Shown: one piece after another, positions 32,291 to 41,222 of the stretch | How the letters are laid out: every line of letters starts with the position of its first letter | How positions within the stretch are numbered: position 1 is the stretch's first letter | Program-made: the position numbers and the translations under genes | Notes under the pieces: model-generated | Databases searched by the model: none | What the model was told of the DNA's origin: nothing | What the model saw: only the letters and a program-made list of their open reading frames with translations | Source of the DNA: Frondihabitans sp. PhB188 | GTDB taxonomy: Bacteria; Actinomycetota; Actinomycetes; Actinomycetales; Microbacteriaceae | Direction: 5' to 3' | Length of the DNA: 64,000 nucleotides | NCBI RefSeq assembly: GCF_003752365.1 | Contig: NZ_RJUO01000002.1 | Coordinates: 496,001 to 560,000, forward strand

Positions 32291-33739
32291 CTACTTGACG
32301 GCCTTGACGACCTTCGCCACGCCACCGGTCGAGAGCACCTTCACGGTGCCGTTCTTGTTTACCTGGACGATGGCGCTAATTGCCTTCGCGAGGTTGAGCC
32401 GCTCCCACGAGCCGGTCGCCTTGCGGGTCTGGTCGAGCGGGAAGCCCGAGGCGATCTCGGTCTGCGCGAGCACCGAGGTGCGCTGGGCGTCCGTCAGCGT
32501 CGGGTAGGCCGTGAGGAGCAGGCTGCTCGCACCCGCCGGCACGGACGCCGCTGCACCGGTGGCGCCCGTCTTCGGGAAGGCGTACGTCAGGCGGTCGGTG
32601 TAGACGTTGACGGCCGAGCGGCGGTCGGTGACGATCTGCGCGGTTCCGCCGGGCATCTTCTTGCCGCCGTAGGGGTTGTCGGCGTACGACTTCTGGGTCT
32701 TCAGCGTCTTGGCGAGAGTGGTGTGCGTCTGCGACTTGATGTACGCGACGAGCTCCGCGCGCGCGGGAGCGATGACGCCCTTCACGTAGGCGGCGTCCGA
32801 CATGCGGGTCGCGAGAGCGGCCTCGCCCGAGATGCGGCCTCCGACGATGTCGAGCGGGTAGTGCACGCCGAGCACGATGCGGTTGTTGCCGGCCTCGGAG
32901 GTGCGGGCGAGGATCTCGGGGGCGAGCTCGGGCAGGAGCTCGGCCAGCGAGAGTCCGGCCTGGTAGGCCGTCGTGGTGTGACCCGACGGGTACGAGCCTC
33001 CGGTGCAGATGCCCACGGTGCCGTAGCCGGCCGACAGGGCGACGTCGCTGTTCGAGAACTCGTGCGTCGCGTCGACCGTGTCGGCGACGCGCTTGATCTT
33101 CAGGTTTCCGGCCGCGTCGGCGTAGCTCTTTCCGGTGCGGTTGCTCTGCACTGACGACGCGTTCACCGTCGCGGGGGCGCAGCCGGCGGCGTCGCCCGAC
33201 ACGGCGGTCGAGCTCGCGTCGCTGGGGAGGTAGGGGCGCGGGTAGCTGAAGGCGGCCTTCGGCACGCTGGTGCCGACGTAGGCGCCCGAGGTGCCCGTCG
33301 ACGAGTTGACCAGCGCGGTGGTCAGCGGCAGGTCGCCGCTGACGGTGCCCTTGACGTAGAGCTTGGAGATGACCGAGCCGAGGCCGTCGGCGATCGAGAC
33401 CGACTGGTCGTAGGCGGTGCCGTCGCTGGTCTGGTACTCGGAGTTCTGCAGGGCGCGGAACTGCTGCTTCGCCGTGGCGTTGTTGTTGATCCAGACGGCG
33501 AGCCTGTCGTTGAGGGCGAGTGTCGCGTTGTCCTCGACCGAGCCGTGGAGGTCGTTCTTGCCGTCGGAGGTCCAGAACTGGTTGTAGCCGGTCAACAGCG
33601 GGGTGAGCGCCGGTGCCGTGGTGTCGCTGGGGTACGAGGTCGCGGCGGTGGCGGCGATCGGGGTCGCGACGAGGGCGACGGCGGCCAGTGCTGCGACGGC
33701 GGCCGTGCCGACGGCTCGGCGGGTGGGGCGAGTGCGCAT
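32291..33739 (-). CDS. Secreted PAP2-type acid phosphatase
   Basis: This 482-residue protein has a signal peptide (basic start, cleavage near ATA-AT, about 34). The full phosphatase motif set is present: KAAFSYPRP (K-x6-RP), SYPSGHTTTAY (PSGH) and NRIVLGVHYPLD (R-x5-H-x3-D). It should hydrolyse phosphate monoesters or lipid phosphates outside the cell by a phospho-histidine mechanism. The last 120 residues are an extra beta-rich domain. It lies next to a DedA-phosphatidyltransferase fusion gene on the same strand, but about 150 bases separate them. Confidence 0.9.
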   Translation of the reverse strand: MRTRPTRRAVGTAAVAALAAVALVATPIAATAATSYPSDTTAPALTPLLTGYNQFWTSDGKNDLHGSVEDNATLALNDRLAVWINNNATAKQQFRALQNSEYQTSDGTAYDQSVSIADGLGSVISKLYVKGTVSGDLPLTTALVNSSTGTSGAYVGTSVPKAAFSYPRPYLPSDASSTAVSGDAAGCAPATVNASSVQSNRTGKSYADAAGNLKIKRVADTVDATHEFSNSDVALSAGYGTVGICTGGSYPSGHTTTAYQAGLSLAELLPELAPEILARTSEAGNNRIVLGVHYPLDIVGGRISGEAALATRMSDAAYVKGVIAPARAELVAYIKSQTHTTLAKTLKTQKSYADNPYGGKKMPGGTAQIVTDRRSAVNVYTDRLTYAFPKTGATGAAASVPAGASSLLLTAYPTLTDAQRTSVLAQTEIASGFPLDQTRKATGSWERLNLAKAISAIVQVNKNGTVKVLSTGGVAKVVKAVK

Positions 33740-33886
33740 GTTCTTCTCTCTGATCTCGGCGGAGGGTGCCGAGAGAAACCTAGGAAGCCCGGATAACGAA
33801 CAGGGGTCACGAAGGTGAACAACCTGCGCAGCCTGCAAAACGGCAGAGGGCGCAGGAACTGCCGCCGCCCCTCCTGAACCGGCAGG

Positions 33887-35188
33887 CTACGCCGCGTCGA
33901 CCCGCCCCGCCGCCCGCGACCGCTGCCAGAGGCCGAGCATGCCCCGCGCGTTGTGAGTCATCGCCATGTAGTGGCCGATGATGCCGAGCAGGAAGAGCAC
34001 GAATCCGACGCCCACGAACACGCGGTACACCGACGGCACCGCCATTCCGACCAGCATCAGGAACAGCCCGACGAACAGCAGGGTGGTGCGGACCTTGCCG
34101 ATGAACGAGACCTTCACGTCCGGGGCGCCGTTGAAGGCGGCCACCGCCCAGATCCCCATCAGGACGTCGGGGATCAGAAGGATCACGACCGTCTGCCACG
34201 GGACGATCCGCGCGGCGACGAACGAGACGCCGACGATCAGAATGGTGAGGCGGTCGGCGACGGGGTCGAGCCACGCGCCGAGGACGCTGGTCATGTGGAA
34301 GCGTCGGGCGACGAACCCGTCGACGAAGTCGCTGAGGAAGACCACGAGGAGCACGACGATGGACGCCCAGTAGTGCTCGAGCACGAGCAGGATTCCGAAC
34401 ACCGGCAGCAGGAGGATCCGCACCGCCGACACGGCGTTCGGGATCGTCCGCCATTCGTCCTGCTGGAACAGCCGGTACCGCAGCGAGCCGATGACGCCCT
34501 TGGCCGGCGGCATGGTGCCGGCTTCGGCGCCGTTGCCGATCACCGCGCGCTGATCGTCGGCGGGCGCGCGCTTCTGCACGATGCGCACGATGATGACGAT
34601 CACCGCGACGACGAGGACCGCCCCCAGCACCAGCCAGCCGGCCGAGCCCAGGTACTTCTGGATCACGTCGAGCGACGACCGCACGAGGTAGCCGATGCCG
34701 ACGTAGAGGGTCGACCAGGTCAGGGCGCCGAGGAGCGAGGCCGGAAGGAAGGCGAGGTAGGGCACCTGGGCGACGCCGGCCGCGGCAGGAGTGAGAGTCC
34801 GGACGACCGGAACGAGCCGCGTCAGGAAGACCGCGAGGGCGCCGCGCTTCTCGAGCACCCCGACGGCGCGGTCCCAGTTCTTCGTGCCGAGCTTCTGGAT
34901 CAGCTTCGTCTCGCGCATGCGGGGGCCGATCCGGCGGCCGATCGTGTAGCCGACATGGTCGCCCAGCGATCCGCCGACGGCCACGACGACGAGCATCACG
35001 AGGACGGCGGGGACCGACTCGAACGTCGCCGCCAGGATCGTCACGACGGTCTCGCCCGGAACGAAGAAGCCGAGGCCGAGCCCCGACTCGAGGAAGGCGA
35101 ACGCGAATCCGAGGCCCCAGACGAGCGTCGTCGGCAGCTGGCTGGCCGAGTCGGTCAGCCACTGGATGAAGTCGCCGAAATCCTGCAT
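33887..35188 (-). CDS. DedA-CDP-alcohol phosphatidyltransferase fusion protein
   Basis: This 433-residue membrane protein joins two lipid-related families. Residues about 1-215 are a DedA (VTT) domain: FLESGLGLGFFVPGET, GSLGDHVGYTIGRRIG, FLTRLVPVVRTLTPAAAG. Residues about 245-425 are a CDP-alcohol phosphatidyltransferase with the complete motif SDFVDGFVARRFHMTSVLG followed by AWLDPVADR. DedA proteins are implicated in moving lipids such as undecaprenyl phosphate across the membrane. The second domain makes phosphatidyl lipids from CDP-diacylglycerol. ATG at 35188 follows AGG. Confidence 0.9.
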   Translation of the reverse strand: MQDFGDFIQWLTDSASQLPTTLVWGLGFAFAFLESGLGLGFFVPGETVVTILAATFESVPAVLVMLVVVAVGGSLGDHVGYTIGRRIGPRMRETKLIQKLGTKNWDRAVGVLEKRGALAVFLTRLVPVVRTLTPAAAGVAQVPYLAFLPASLLGALTWSTLYVGIGYLVRSSLDVIQKYLGSAGWLVLGAVLVVAVIVIIVRIVQKRAPADDQRAVIGNGAEAGTMPPAKGVIGSLRYRLFQQDEWRTIPNAVSAVRILLLPVFGILLVLEHYWASIVVLLVVFLSDFVDGFVARRFHMTSVLGAWLDPVADRLTILIVGVSFVAARIVPWQTVVILLIPDVLMGIWAVAAFNGAPDVKVSFIGKVRTTLLFVGLFLMLVGMAVPSVYRVFVGVGFVLFLLGIIGHYMAMTHNARGMLGLWQRSRAAGRVDAA

Positions 35189-35348
35189 GCGACCTATGGT
35201 ACCGATCGTCGCGGGCGCATCCGGTCCACCGCGACGGAGGCCGCTGGCGGCACCTGGTCGAGGTGACGACTCCGGATTCCGACGATTGTCGGCCACCCGG
35301 CTGTCGCACTCGCCGTACCGTTGAACGACGGCCACGAGAGGACCCAAC

Positions 35349-36500
35349 ATCGAACACGTCGACACGCTGATCGTCGGGGGCGGCGCGATGGGCTCCGCCA
35401 CAGCCTGGGCCCTCGCCCGACGCGGCCGCGAGGTGCTCCTCGCGGAGCGCTTCGAGCCCGGCCACGCGATGGGCGCCTCGCACGGCGAGTTCCGCAACTT
35501 CAACGTCGCCTACTCCGAGCCCGACTACGTGGCCATGCTCGTCGAGGCACGATGCCTGTGGGAGGAGCTCGAGGCCGCCTCGGGCGCCGAGCTGCTCGAC
35601 CTCGTCGGCCTGGTGAACCACGGCGAGGGCCCGGGCAACGGCGACGGCGAATCGCGGGCCTCGTTCGACGCGGTGCGCGCGGCGCTGGCCGGGACGGGCG
35701 TGCGCTCCGAGTTCCTGCGCCCGGAAGAGGCGCACGAGCGGTGGCCCGGAATGCGGTTCGACACGCGCGTGCTGTTCTCGCCCGACTCCGGCCGCGTGCG
35801 CGCCGATGCCTCGGTCGCGGCGCTGCAGCAGGTCGCGACGTCGCTCGGCGCCGAGGTCAGGCACGCGACGCGCGCCGTCGACATCCGAGTGGCCGACGAC
35901 CACGCCGACGTCGACCTCGAGACCGACGGGCGGGTCGCCACCGTGCGAGCCCGGTCGCTCGTCGTCACGGCCGGCGCCTGGACCGAGAAGCTGCTCGGCG
36001 ACCGGATCCGGCTGCCGCGACTCGTCGTCACGCAGGAGCAGCCCGCCCACTTCGCCCTCAGGCCCGCGCTCGGGGGCGACGCCTGGCCCTCGTTCAACCA
36101 CCTGCACGACCGCTCGAGCGAGTCGGGCGACTACTGGTACTCCGACGTCTACGGCATGCTCACGCCCGGCGAGGGCGTCAAGGTCGGCTGGCACGGCACC
36201 GGACTGGTGACAGACCCCGATGCTCGCACCTTCGAGTCGGAGCCCGTGCAGCTCGAAGCCCTCCGGCGGTACGCGGCGGACTGGCTTCCGGGCGTCGACC
36301 CCGACGACTTCGCCGAGATCAGCTGCACCTACACGTCGACTGACACGACCGACTTCGTGCTCGACCGCGTCGGCCCGGTCACGGTCGGCGCCGGCTTCTC
36401 AGGGCACGGCTTCAAGTTCACGCCGACCGTGGGCCGAATTCTCGCCGACCTCGCGACGGCGGGCGATCGCCCGCCGTCGCGCTTCGCGCTGGCGCGCTAG
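35349..36500 (+). CDS. Monomeric sarcosine oxidase/N-methyl amino acid oxidase-like flavoenzyme
   Basis: This FAD amine oxidase has about 383 residues. The Rossmann segment VDTLIVGGGAMGSATAWALARRG begins before the first in-frame ATG (35388). The upstream frame has no ATG, GTG or TTG back to a stop at 35322. The best start by position is ATC at 35349, six bases after GAGAGGA. CTYTSTDTTDFVLD and GFSGHGFKFTPTVG match monomeric sarcosine oxidase, including the Cys that binds FAD covalently. It should oxidise an N-methyl amino acid, releasing formaldehyde and hydrogen peroxide. Its stop directly abuts the end of the convergent binding-protein gene. Confidence 0.85.
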   Translation: MEHVDTLIVGGGAMGSATAWALARRGREVLLAERFEPGHAMGASHGEFRNFNVAYSEPDYVAMLVEARCLWEELEAASGAELLDLVGLVNHGEGPGNGDGESRASFDAVRAALAGTGVRSEFLRPEEAHERWPGMRFDTRVLFSPDSGRVRADASVAALQQVATSLGAEVRHATRAVDIRVADDHADVDLETDGRVATVRARSLVVTAGAWTEKLLGDRIRLPRLVVTQEQPAHFALRPALGGDAWPSFNHLHDRSSESGDYWYSDVYGMLTPGEGVKVGWHGTGLVTDPDARTFESEPVQLEALRRYAADWLPGVDPDDFAEISCTYTSTDTTDFVLDRVGPVTVGAGFSGHGFKFTPTVGRILADLATAGDRPPSRFALAR

Positions 36501-38132
36501 CTACTTCCGGCCGAGCACCCCGAAGCGGAAGCGGTTCGACGCGTCGAGCGTCGAGTCGATGCCGGTGATGTCGGTCCCCGAGACGGCGACGAGCTTGCCC
36601 TGCAGCAGCGGCAGCGTCGACAGCACCTCGGCGGCGCGGGTCTGGGCCTCCTCGATCAGGGTGGTCCGCTCGGCGGCGTCGGCCTCGACCTTCTCGCCGG
36701 CGATCAGCTCGTTGAGCTTCGCGTCGCGCGCCCCGTTGTTGATGAAAGCGGGCGACGAGGCCGGGTCGTAGATCACGTTGAAGTAGTTGTCGGAGTCGGG
36801 GTAGTCGGCCGACCAGCCGAGCTGGAACTGGGGGTACTCGGCCGCCGAGATGTCTTTCAGGTACTGCTCCCACAGGGTCGACTGCGTGGTGGCGGTGAAC
36901 AGGCCGGAGGCGTTGAGCTGGTCGGCCAGCTCGGAGTACTCGTCCGACGACGAGGCGCCGTAGTGGTCGGTGTTGAACTGCAGCTTGACCGGGACCTTCG
37001 CCGTGATGCCGGCGGCCTTCAGCACGGCCTCGGCCTTCGCGACGTCCGGGCCGCCCTCACCGTCGCCGTAGGCGGTCTTGTAGGCGTCGGTCGCTCCGGC
37101 GAGGCCCGCCGGGATCACCGAGTAGAGCGGCGAGAAGGTGCCTTTGTAGACGTCCTTCGCGAGCGCAGCCCGGTCGACGACGTCGGCGATGGCCTGGCGG
37201 ACGGCGAGAGCCTTGGCCTTGTCGGGGTCGGACGACTTCGTGCCGAACGCCATGGTGTCGAAGTTGAAGACGACGAAGCGCATGTCCGAGCCGGGCCCCG
37301 TATGGATCGTGACCTTGGAGTTCTTCTGGAGCGACACGATGTCGGTCGGCGAGAGGGCGCGCGAGGCGATGTCGACCTTGCCGTCGGCGACGTCGAGCCT
37401 GAGGTCGGTGGCGCTCGTGTAGTACGTGACGAGGATGTTCTTCGTCTTCGGCGAGCCGAGGACGCCGTCGTAGTTCGTGTTGGCCACGTAGTCGGCGATC
37501 TGCGACGGGGTGTACTGCTTGAGGCGGTACTGCGCCGAGAAAGGGTTCCCCGCGACGATCGTCGCGTCGGCGGTCAGCTTCGTCGCCGAGAAGACGTCCT
37601 CGTCGACGATGAAGCCGGCGGGCGAGGCGAGCACCTGCGGGAAGAGCTGGTCGTCGCCCTCCTTGAGCGTGAAGACGACCGTCGTGTCGTCGGGAGCGGC
37701 GACGCTCTCGACGTTCGACAGCAGGGACGACGGGCCGTTCGCGTCTGCGATCGAGATCATGCGGTCGAACGAGAACTTGACGTCGGACGACGTCAGCGCG
37801 TGGCCGTTCGAGAACTTCTCGTCCGAGCGAAGCTTCACCGTGTAGGTCGTCGGCGTCGTGAACTCGGCCGACTCGGCCAGGTCGGGAACCGGCGTCGTCG
37901 TGCCCGGCTTGAAGTTGAGGAGCTCGCCGTAGACGTTGGTCTGGATGGCGAACGACCCGGTATCCCACGAGCCGGCGGGGTCGAGGGCGGTCACCTTGTC
38001 GGTGGTCCCGAGGGTGATGGTGTCAGACGAGCTGTCGTCGACGGAGTCGGAGGAGACGCTGACGCAGCCGGAGAGGACGGCGAGAAGCGCTGCTCCGACG
38101 AGGGGGACGGCGAGCCGGGACTTCAGTCGCAT
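36501..38132 (-). CDS. ABC transporter substrate-binding lipoprotein, peptide/opine type (SBP family 5)
   Basis: This 543-residue lipoprotein has signal peptide MRLKSRLAVPLVGAALLAVL and lipobox LSGC (Cys23). The mature protein follows the family 5 pattern (DppA/OppA): NVYGELLNF, FSNGHALTSSDVKFSFDRM, PQFQLGWSADYPDSDNYF. Such proteins bind peptides, opines or related compounds for an ABC importer, but no permease or ATPase genes are in the window. The flanking FAD amine oxidases suggest an amino-acid-derived ligand. It lies 53 bases after an oxidase gene on the same strand, probably in one operon. Confidence 0.92.
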   Translation of the reverse strand: MRLKSRLAVPLVGAALLAVLSGCVSVSSDSVDDSSSDTITLGTTDKVTALDPAGSWDTGSFAIQTNVYGELLNFKPGTTTPVPDLAESAEFTTPTTYTVKLRSDEKFSNGHALTSSDVKFSFDRMISIADANGPSSLLSNVESVAAPDDTTVVFTLKEGDDQLFPQVLASPAGFIVDEDVFSATKLTADATIVAGNPFSAQYRLKQYTPSQIADYVANTNYDGVLGSPKTKNILVTYYTSATDLRLDVADGKVDIASRALSPTDIVSLQKNSKVTIHTGPGSDMRFVVFNFDTMAFGTKSSDPDKAKALAVRQAIADVVDRAALAKDVYKGTFSPLYSVIPAGLAGATDAYKTAYGDGEGGPDVAKAEAVLKAAGITAKVPVKLQFNTDHYGASSSDEYSELADQLNASGLFTATTQSTLWEQYLKDISAAEYPQFQLGWSADYPDSDNYFNVIYDPASSPAFINNGARDAKLNELIAGEKVEADAAERTTLIEEAQTRAAEVLSTLPLLQGKLVAVSGTDITGIDSTLDASNRFRFGVLGRK

Positions 38133-38185
38133 GAAAGGGCCTATCGATCGGTGGTGGGGAGGTGTGCCTGCTGTGGCGAGGTGGA

Positions 38186-39472
38186 TCAATCGGTGAACGC
38201 GTGCGCGACGCGGTCGCCCTCGGACGCGATGAAGGCCTCGATGGACTCCTCGGTCGGGAAGTCGGCCTGCGGGAGGCGGTCCAGACGGAAGGCCGCGACA
38301 TCGGCGATCGGGTCGTCGGCGCCGGTGACGATGTCGGCGAGGAGCCGGCCCATCCCGGGTCCGTTCATGACGCCGCTCTCGTTGTCTCCGCCGAGCGCCC
38401 ACAGGCCGTCGACACCCGGGACCTCGCCGACGTAGCCGCGGCCGTCGGCGGTCCAGACGGGCTGACCCTGGATGACGGTGACGACCTCGACATCGGCGAG
38501 CACCGGGAACACGTGCTCCATCACGGGCTGGTGCACCCGGAGGGCGTCGACGAGCACGTCGGCACGGGGGCGTCCGACGGCGACTCCGGTGTCGACCCCC
38601 GAGGCGCGGAGCAGTCGCGAGCTCCGATAGCCGGGGCCGGCACCCCACGAGAACGACCCGTGCAGGTTGCGGAGCCACATCGGCCCGAGGTCCCGGCTCT
38701 GGATCGTCGGCATATCGGCGGCGAGCCCGGCATCCGCCGTGACGAACCGCGTGGCCACCATCGGCAGCAGCGGGAGCCGGGTGCCGAGGGGTTCGAGCAG
38801 AGCGTTCAGCCACGCTCCACCTGCGAGGACGACAGCCTCGACGGGGAGGTCGCCGACGGACGTGCTCAGGAGGGAGACACGCCCGTCGGCCGTCTGGAGG
38901 GCGGTGACGCGGGCACCGTAGACGATCTGCACGCCTTCCGCCTCGAGCAGCGCGGTCAGGACCTCGACGACGCGAGAAGTGGTCACCTGGCCGGCTCTGG
39001 GCATGAAGACGCCGCCCGTGATCGCGGCGCCGTCCACCGCGCCTCCGGTGAGGCTCACGACGTCGGCGGCGCTCAGCACCCGGGTGCCGGGATCGGCCAG
39101 GGGATGACCGGCGATTCCGGCCGCCGACTCCGCGAGGAAGGACTCGGTGGTCGCCATGACGATGTTGCCGTGCTCGCCGAACTCGATGTCGTGGCCGTCG
39201 GAGTGGAGCCGCCGGTAGAAGTCGAGCGAGTAGTGCGAGATCGGCACCGCGAACGTGCCGCCCCGGCGGCTCTCGTCGGCGGCGGCAGGAAGCACGAACC
39301 CGGCGCCCGCCGGCGTCGTGCCGTGGAGGGCGGGCCCGGCATCGACGACGGTGATCTCGCGATAGCCCGCGAGATGGAGGTGCCAGGCGGCCGAGAGGCC
39401 GAGGATGCCCGCGCCCACGACGTGCACAGAGCCACGAGCCGCGGCGGCAGGGTTCGGTTGATCGATGGGCAT
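38186..39472 (-). CDS. FAD-dependent amino acid oxidase (glycine oxidase/DadA-like)
   Basis: This 428-residue D-amino acid oxidase-superfamily protein has VHVVGAGILGLSAAWHLHLAG for FAD near residue 17. SRVVEVLTALLEAEGVQIVYGARV, VVLAGGAWLNALL and a C-terminal GDNESGVMNGPGMGRLLADI follow. It resembles glycine oxidase, DadA and SoxB-beta-like enzymes that oxidise small amines. The substrate cannot be chosen. ATG at 39472 gives a short N-terminus before the Rossmann fold. It is upstream of the binding-protein gene, likely co-transcribed. Confidence 0.88.
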   Translation of the reverse strand: MPIDQPNPAAAARGSVHVVGAGILGLSAAWHLHLAGYREITVVDAGPALHGTTPAGAGFVLPAAADESRRGGTFAVPISHYSLDFYRRLHSDGHDIEFGEHGNIVMATTESFLAESAAGIAGHPLADPGTRVLSAADVVSLTGGAVDGAAITGGVFMPRAGQVTTSRVVEVLTALLEAEGVQIVYGARVTALQTADGRVSLLSTSVGDLPVEAVVLAGGAWLNALLEPLGTRLPLLPMVATRFVTADAGLAADMPTIQSRDLGPMWLRNLHGSFSWGAGPGYRSSRLLRASGVDTGVAVGRPRADVLVDALRVHQPVMEHVFPVLADVEVVTVIQGQPVWTADGRGYVGEVPGVDGLWALGGDNESGVMNGPGMGRLLADIVTGADDPIADVAAFRLDRLPQADFPTEESIEAFIASEGDRVAHAFTD

Positions 39473-39564
39473 GCTCGATGCTATTCGGCGGCCGGAGCCC
39501 AGTCGGTCGGCACCTGTCGCGGATGTGGGGTCGCTACCTCGACACGTGTCGCGACCGGCAGAGG

Positions 39565-40317
39565 TCAGCGCCGCCGCGAGTACTGCGTCAGCAGCATGCC
39601 GTCGGCGTTCAGCACGTGGTCGAGCGTCATCGCCCGCAGGTCGATCGGAGCGGCGCCGGCGGCGCGGTGCGTGATCCGGGGGCCGGAGCCGCCCTCGAGC
39701 GCCGGGCTGATGGTGAGGCAGAGCGCGTCGAGCACGTCGGACTCGATCAGGGCGCCGAGCAGCGACGGCCCGCCCTCGCAGTGGATCTGCGTCAGGCCGC
39801 GCGCGACGAGCACCTCGACGAGACGCCGCGGCTCGACCGTGTCGTCGCCGCAGTCGACCACGTCGGCCACCTCGGCGAGCGCCGCACGCCGATCCGCGTC
39901 GGCCGAGGCGGCGGTCAGCACGAGCGGTCGCACCGGCGCCTTCGCGAACACGTCGGAGGACGGGTCGAGGTCGAGGCGCCCCGTCACGATGGCGAAGGCG
40001 GGCTGGGGCGCGAGTTCCTGCGCCCGCCGCCACTGCTCGGCCGACGCCGGCAGGCGCATCGCCCCGTACCCCTCCGAGCGGATCGTGCCCGCAGCCACCA
40101 CGACGACGTCGCAGAGCTGCCGCAGCAGGTCGAACACGCGCTTGTCGGCCGGGCCGCCGAGTGCGCCGGAGAGCCCGGACGCCGTCGCGGACCCGTCGAC
40201 GCTCGCCACGAAGTTCGCGCGCAGCCGCGGCACGGAGCGGTCGGCCGGCGCGTACAGCGCCAGCAGGTCGTCGTCGCTCAGGTCGTTCCCCGGTGTCGGG
40301 AGCAGCGCGTCGATCAC
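39565..40317 (-). CDS. Pyrimidine reductase-family protein (RibD C-terminal/DHFR-like)
   Basis: This 250-residue protein has the RibD C-terminal reductase fold, related to dihydrofolate reductase: RLRANFVASVDGSA, VVVAAGTIRSEGYGAM, LTQIHCEGGPSLLGALI. The stand-alone M. tuberculosis homologue Rv2671 has been reported to show dihydrofolate reductase activity. Here the GTG at 40317 overlaps the stop of the FolP-like gene, in an operon with folE, which favours a folate role over riboflavin. No RibD deaminase domain is present. Confidence 0.85.
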   Translation of the reverse strand: MIDALLPTPGNDLSDDDLLALYAPADRSVPRLRANFVASVDGSATASGLSGALGGPADKRVFDLLRQLCDVVVVAAGTIRSEGYGAMRLPASAEQWRRAQELAPQPAFAIVTGRLDLDPSSDVFAKAPVRPLVLTAASADADRRAALAEVADVVDCGDDTVEPRRLVEVLVARGLTQIHCEGGPSLLGALIESDVLDALCLTISPALEGGSGPRITHRAAGAAPIDLRAMTLDHVLNADGMLLTQYSRRR

Positions 40318-41222
40318 AGGTTGTGCACCGGGTTCGCCGGCTCGCGCCAGCCCAGCACGGCCTCGACCATGCGCATGGCGTCGACGGACTCGCGCACGGC
40401 GTGCATCCGCACAATCCGGGCTCCGAGCATCGCGCACACGGTCGCTGCGGCGATCGAGCCGGCCAGCCGCTCGGGCTTCTCTCGCTCGAGCGACTCGCCG
40501 ATGAAGTCCTTGTTCGACACGGCGGCCAGCACCGGCAGGCCCAGCGTCGTGAACTCCGCCAGCCGGCGCGTCAGCTCGAGGGTCTGCACCGTGCTCTTGT
40601 TGAGGTCGTGCCCGGGGTCGACGATCAGGCGCTCCTCGGGGATCCCCCGCTCGAGAGCGAAGTCGACACGCCCGCGCAGGAACTCCGCCACCTCTCCGCC
40701 GATGTCGTCGTAGTGCGGGCGGGGCACCGGCTGCCGCGGCGCAGCCAGCGAGTGCGTGACGACGAGGGTGGCGTCGCTGGTCGCGACCACGTCGGCGAGG
40801 CGCGGGTCGGCGAGGCCGGTGGTGTCGTTGATGACGCTGGCGCCCGCCGCGATCGCCGCCTCGGCGACCTCCGGTCGGAACGTGTCGACCGAGATCACGA
40901 CATCCGACTGCTGTGCGAGCGCCTCCACCACCGGCACGACGCGCCCCGCCTCCTCGACTGCTGAGAGCTCGGGCCCCGGAGCGAACTTGACGCCGCCGAT
41001 GTCGACCCAGTCGGCGCCGGCCGAGGCGGCGGCGACCGCCGCCTCGACGGCACGGTCGAGCGCGAATGTGGCGCCCTGGTCGTAGAACGAGTCGGGCGTG
41101 CGGTTGACGATGGCCATGACGGCGATCTGGCGGTCGAAGTCGAAGGTACGGCGGCCGATGCGGCGGACCGGGGTCGAGATCGCCGGCAGCCGGAACCCGG
41201 GCGCGGCCTCGAGCGAGGTCAC
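40314..41222 (-). CDS. Dihydropteroate synthase homologue, FolP2-like
   Basis: This protein of about 302 residues has a 35-residue N-terminal extension and then the TIM-barrel pterin-binding domain: MAIVNRTPDSFYDQGATF, WVDIGGVKFAPG, SVDTFRPEVA, INDTTG, LIVDPGHDLNKS and SNKDFIGESL. NRTPDSFYD and SNKDFIGE differ from the canonical NVTPDSFSDGG and SRKRFIG motifs and resemble mycobacterial FolP2, reported not to act as a normal dihydropteroate synthase. GTG at 41222 overlaps the folE stop. Whether it makes dihydropteroate is open. Confidence 0.85.
   Translation of the reverse strand: MTSLEAAPGFRLPAISTPVRRIGRRTFDFDRQIAVMAIVNRTPDSFYDQGATFALDRAVEAAVAAASAGADWVDIGGVKFAPGPELSAVEEAGRVVPVVEALAQQSDVVISVDTFRPEVAEAAIAAGASVINDTTGLADPRLADVVATSDATLVVTHSLAAPRQPVPRPHYDDIGGEVAEFLRGRVDFALERGIPEERLIVDPGHDLNKSTVQTLELTRRLAEFTTLGLPVLAAVSNKDFIGESLEREKPERLAGSIAAATVCAMLGARIVRMHAVRESVDAMRMVEAVLGWREPANPVHNL

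Noticed and set aside
39565-40317. Riboflavin biosynthesis enzyme RibD
   Set aside because: Only the reductase half is present, no rib genes are nearby, and the operon is a folate one.
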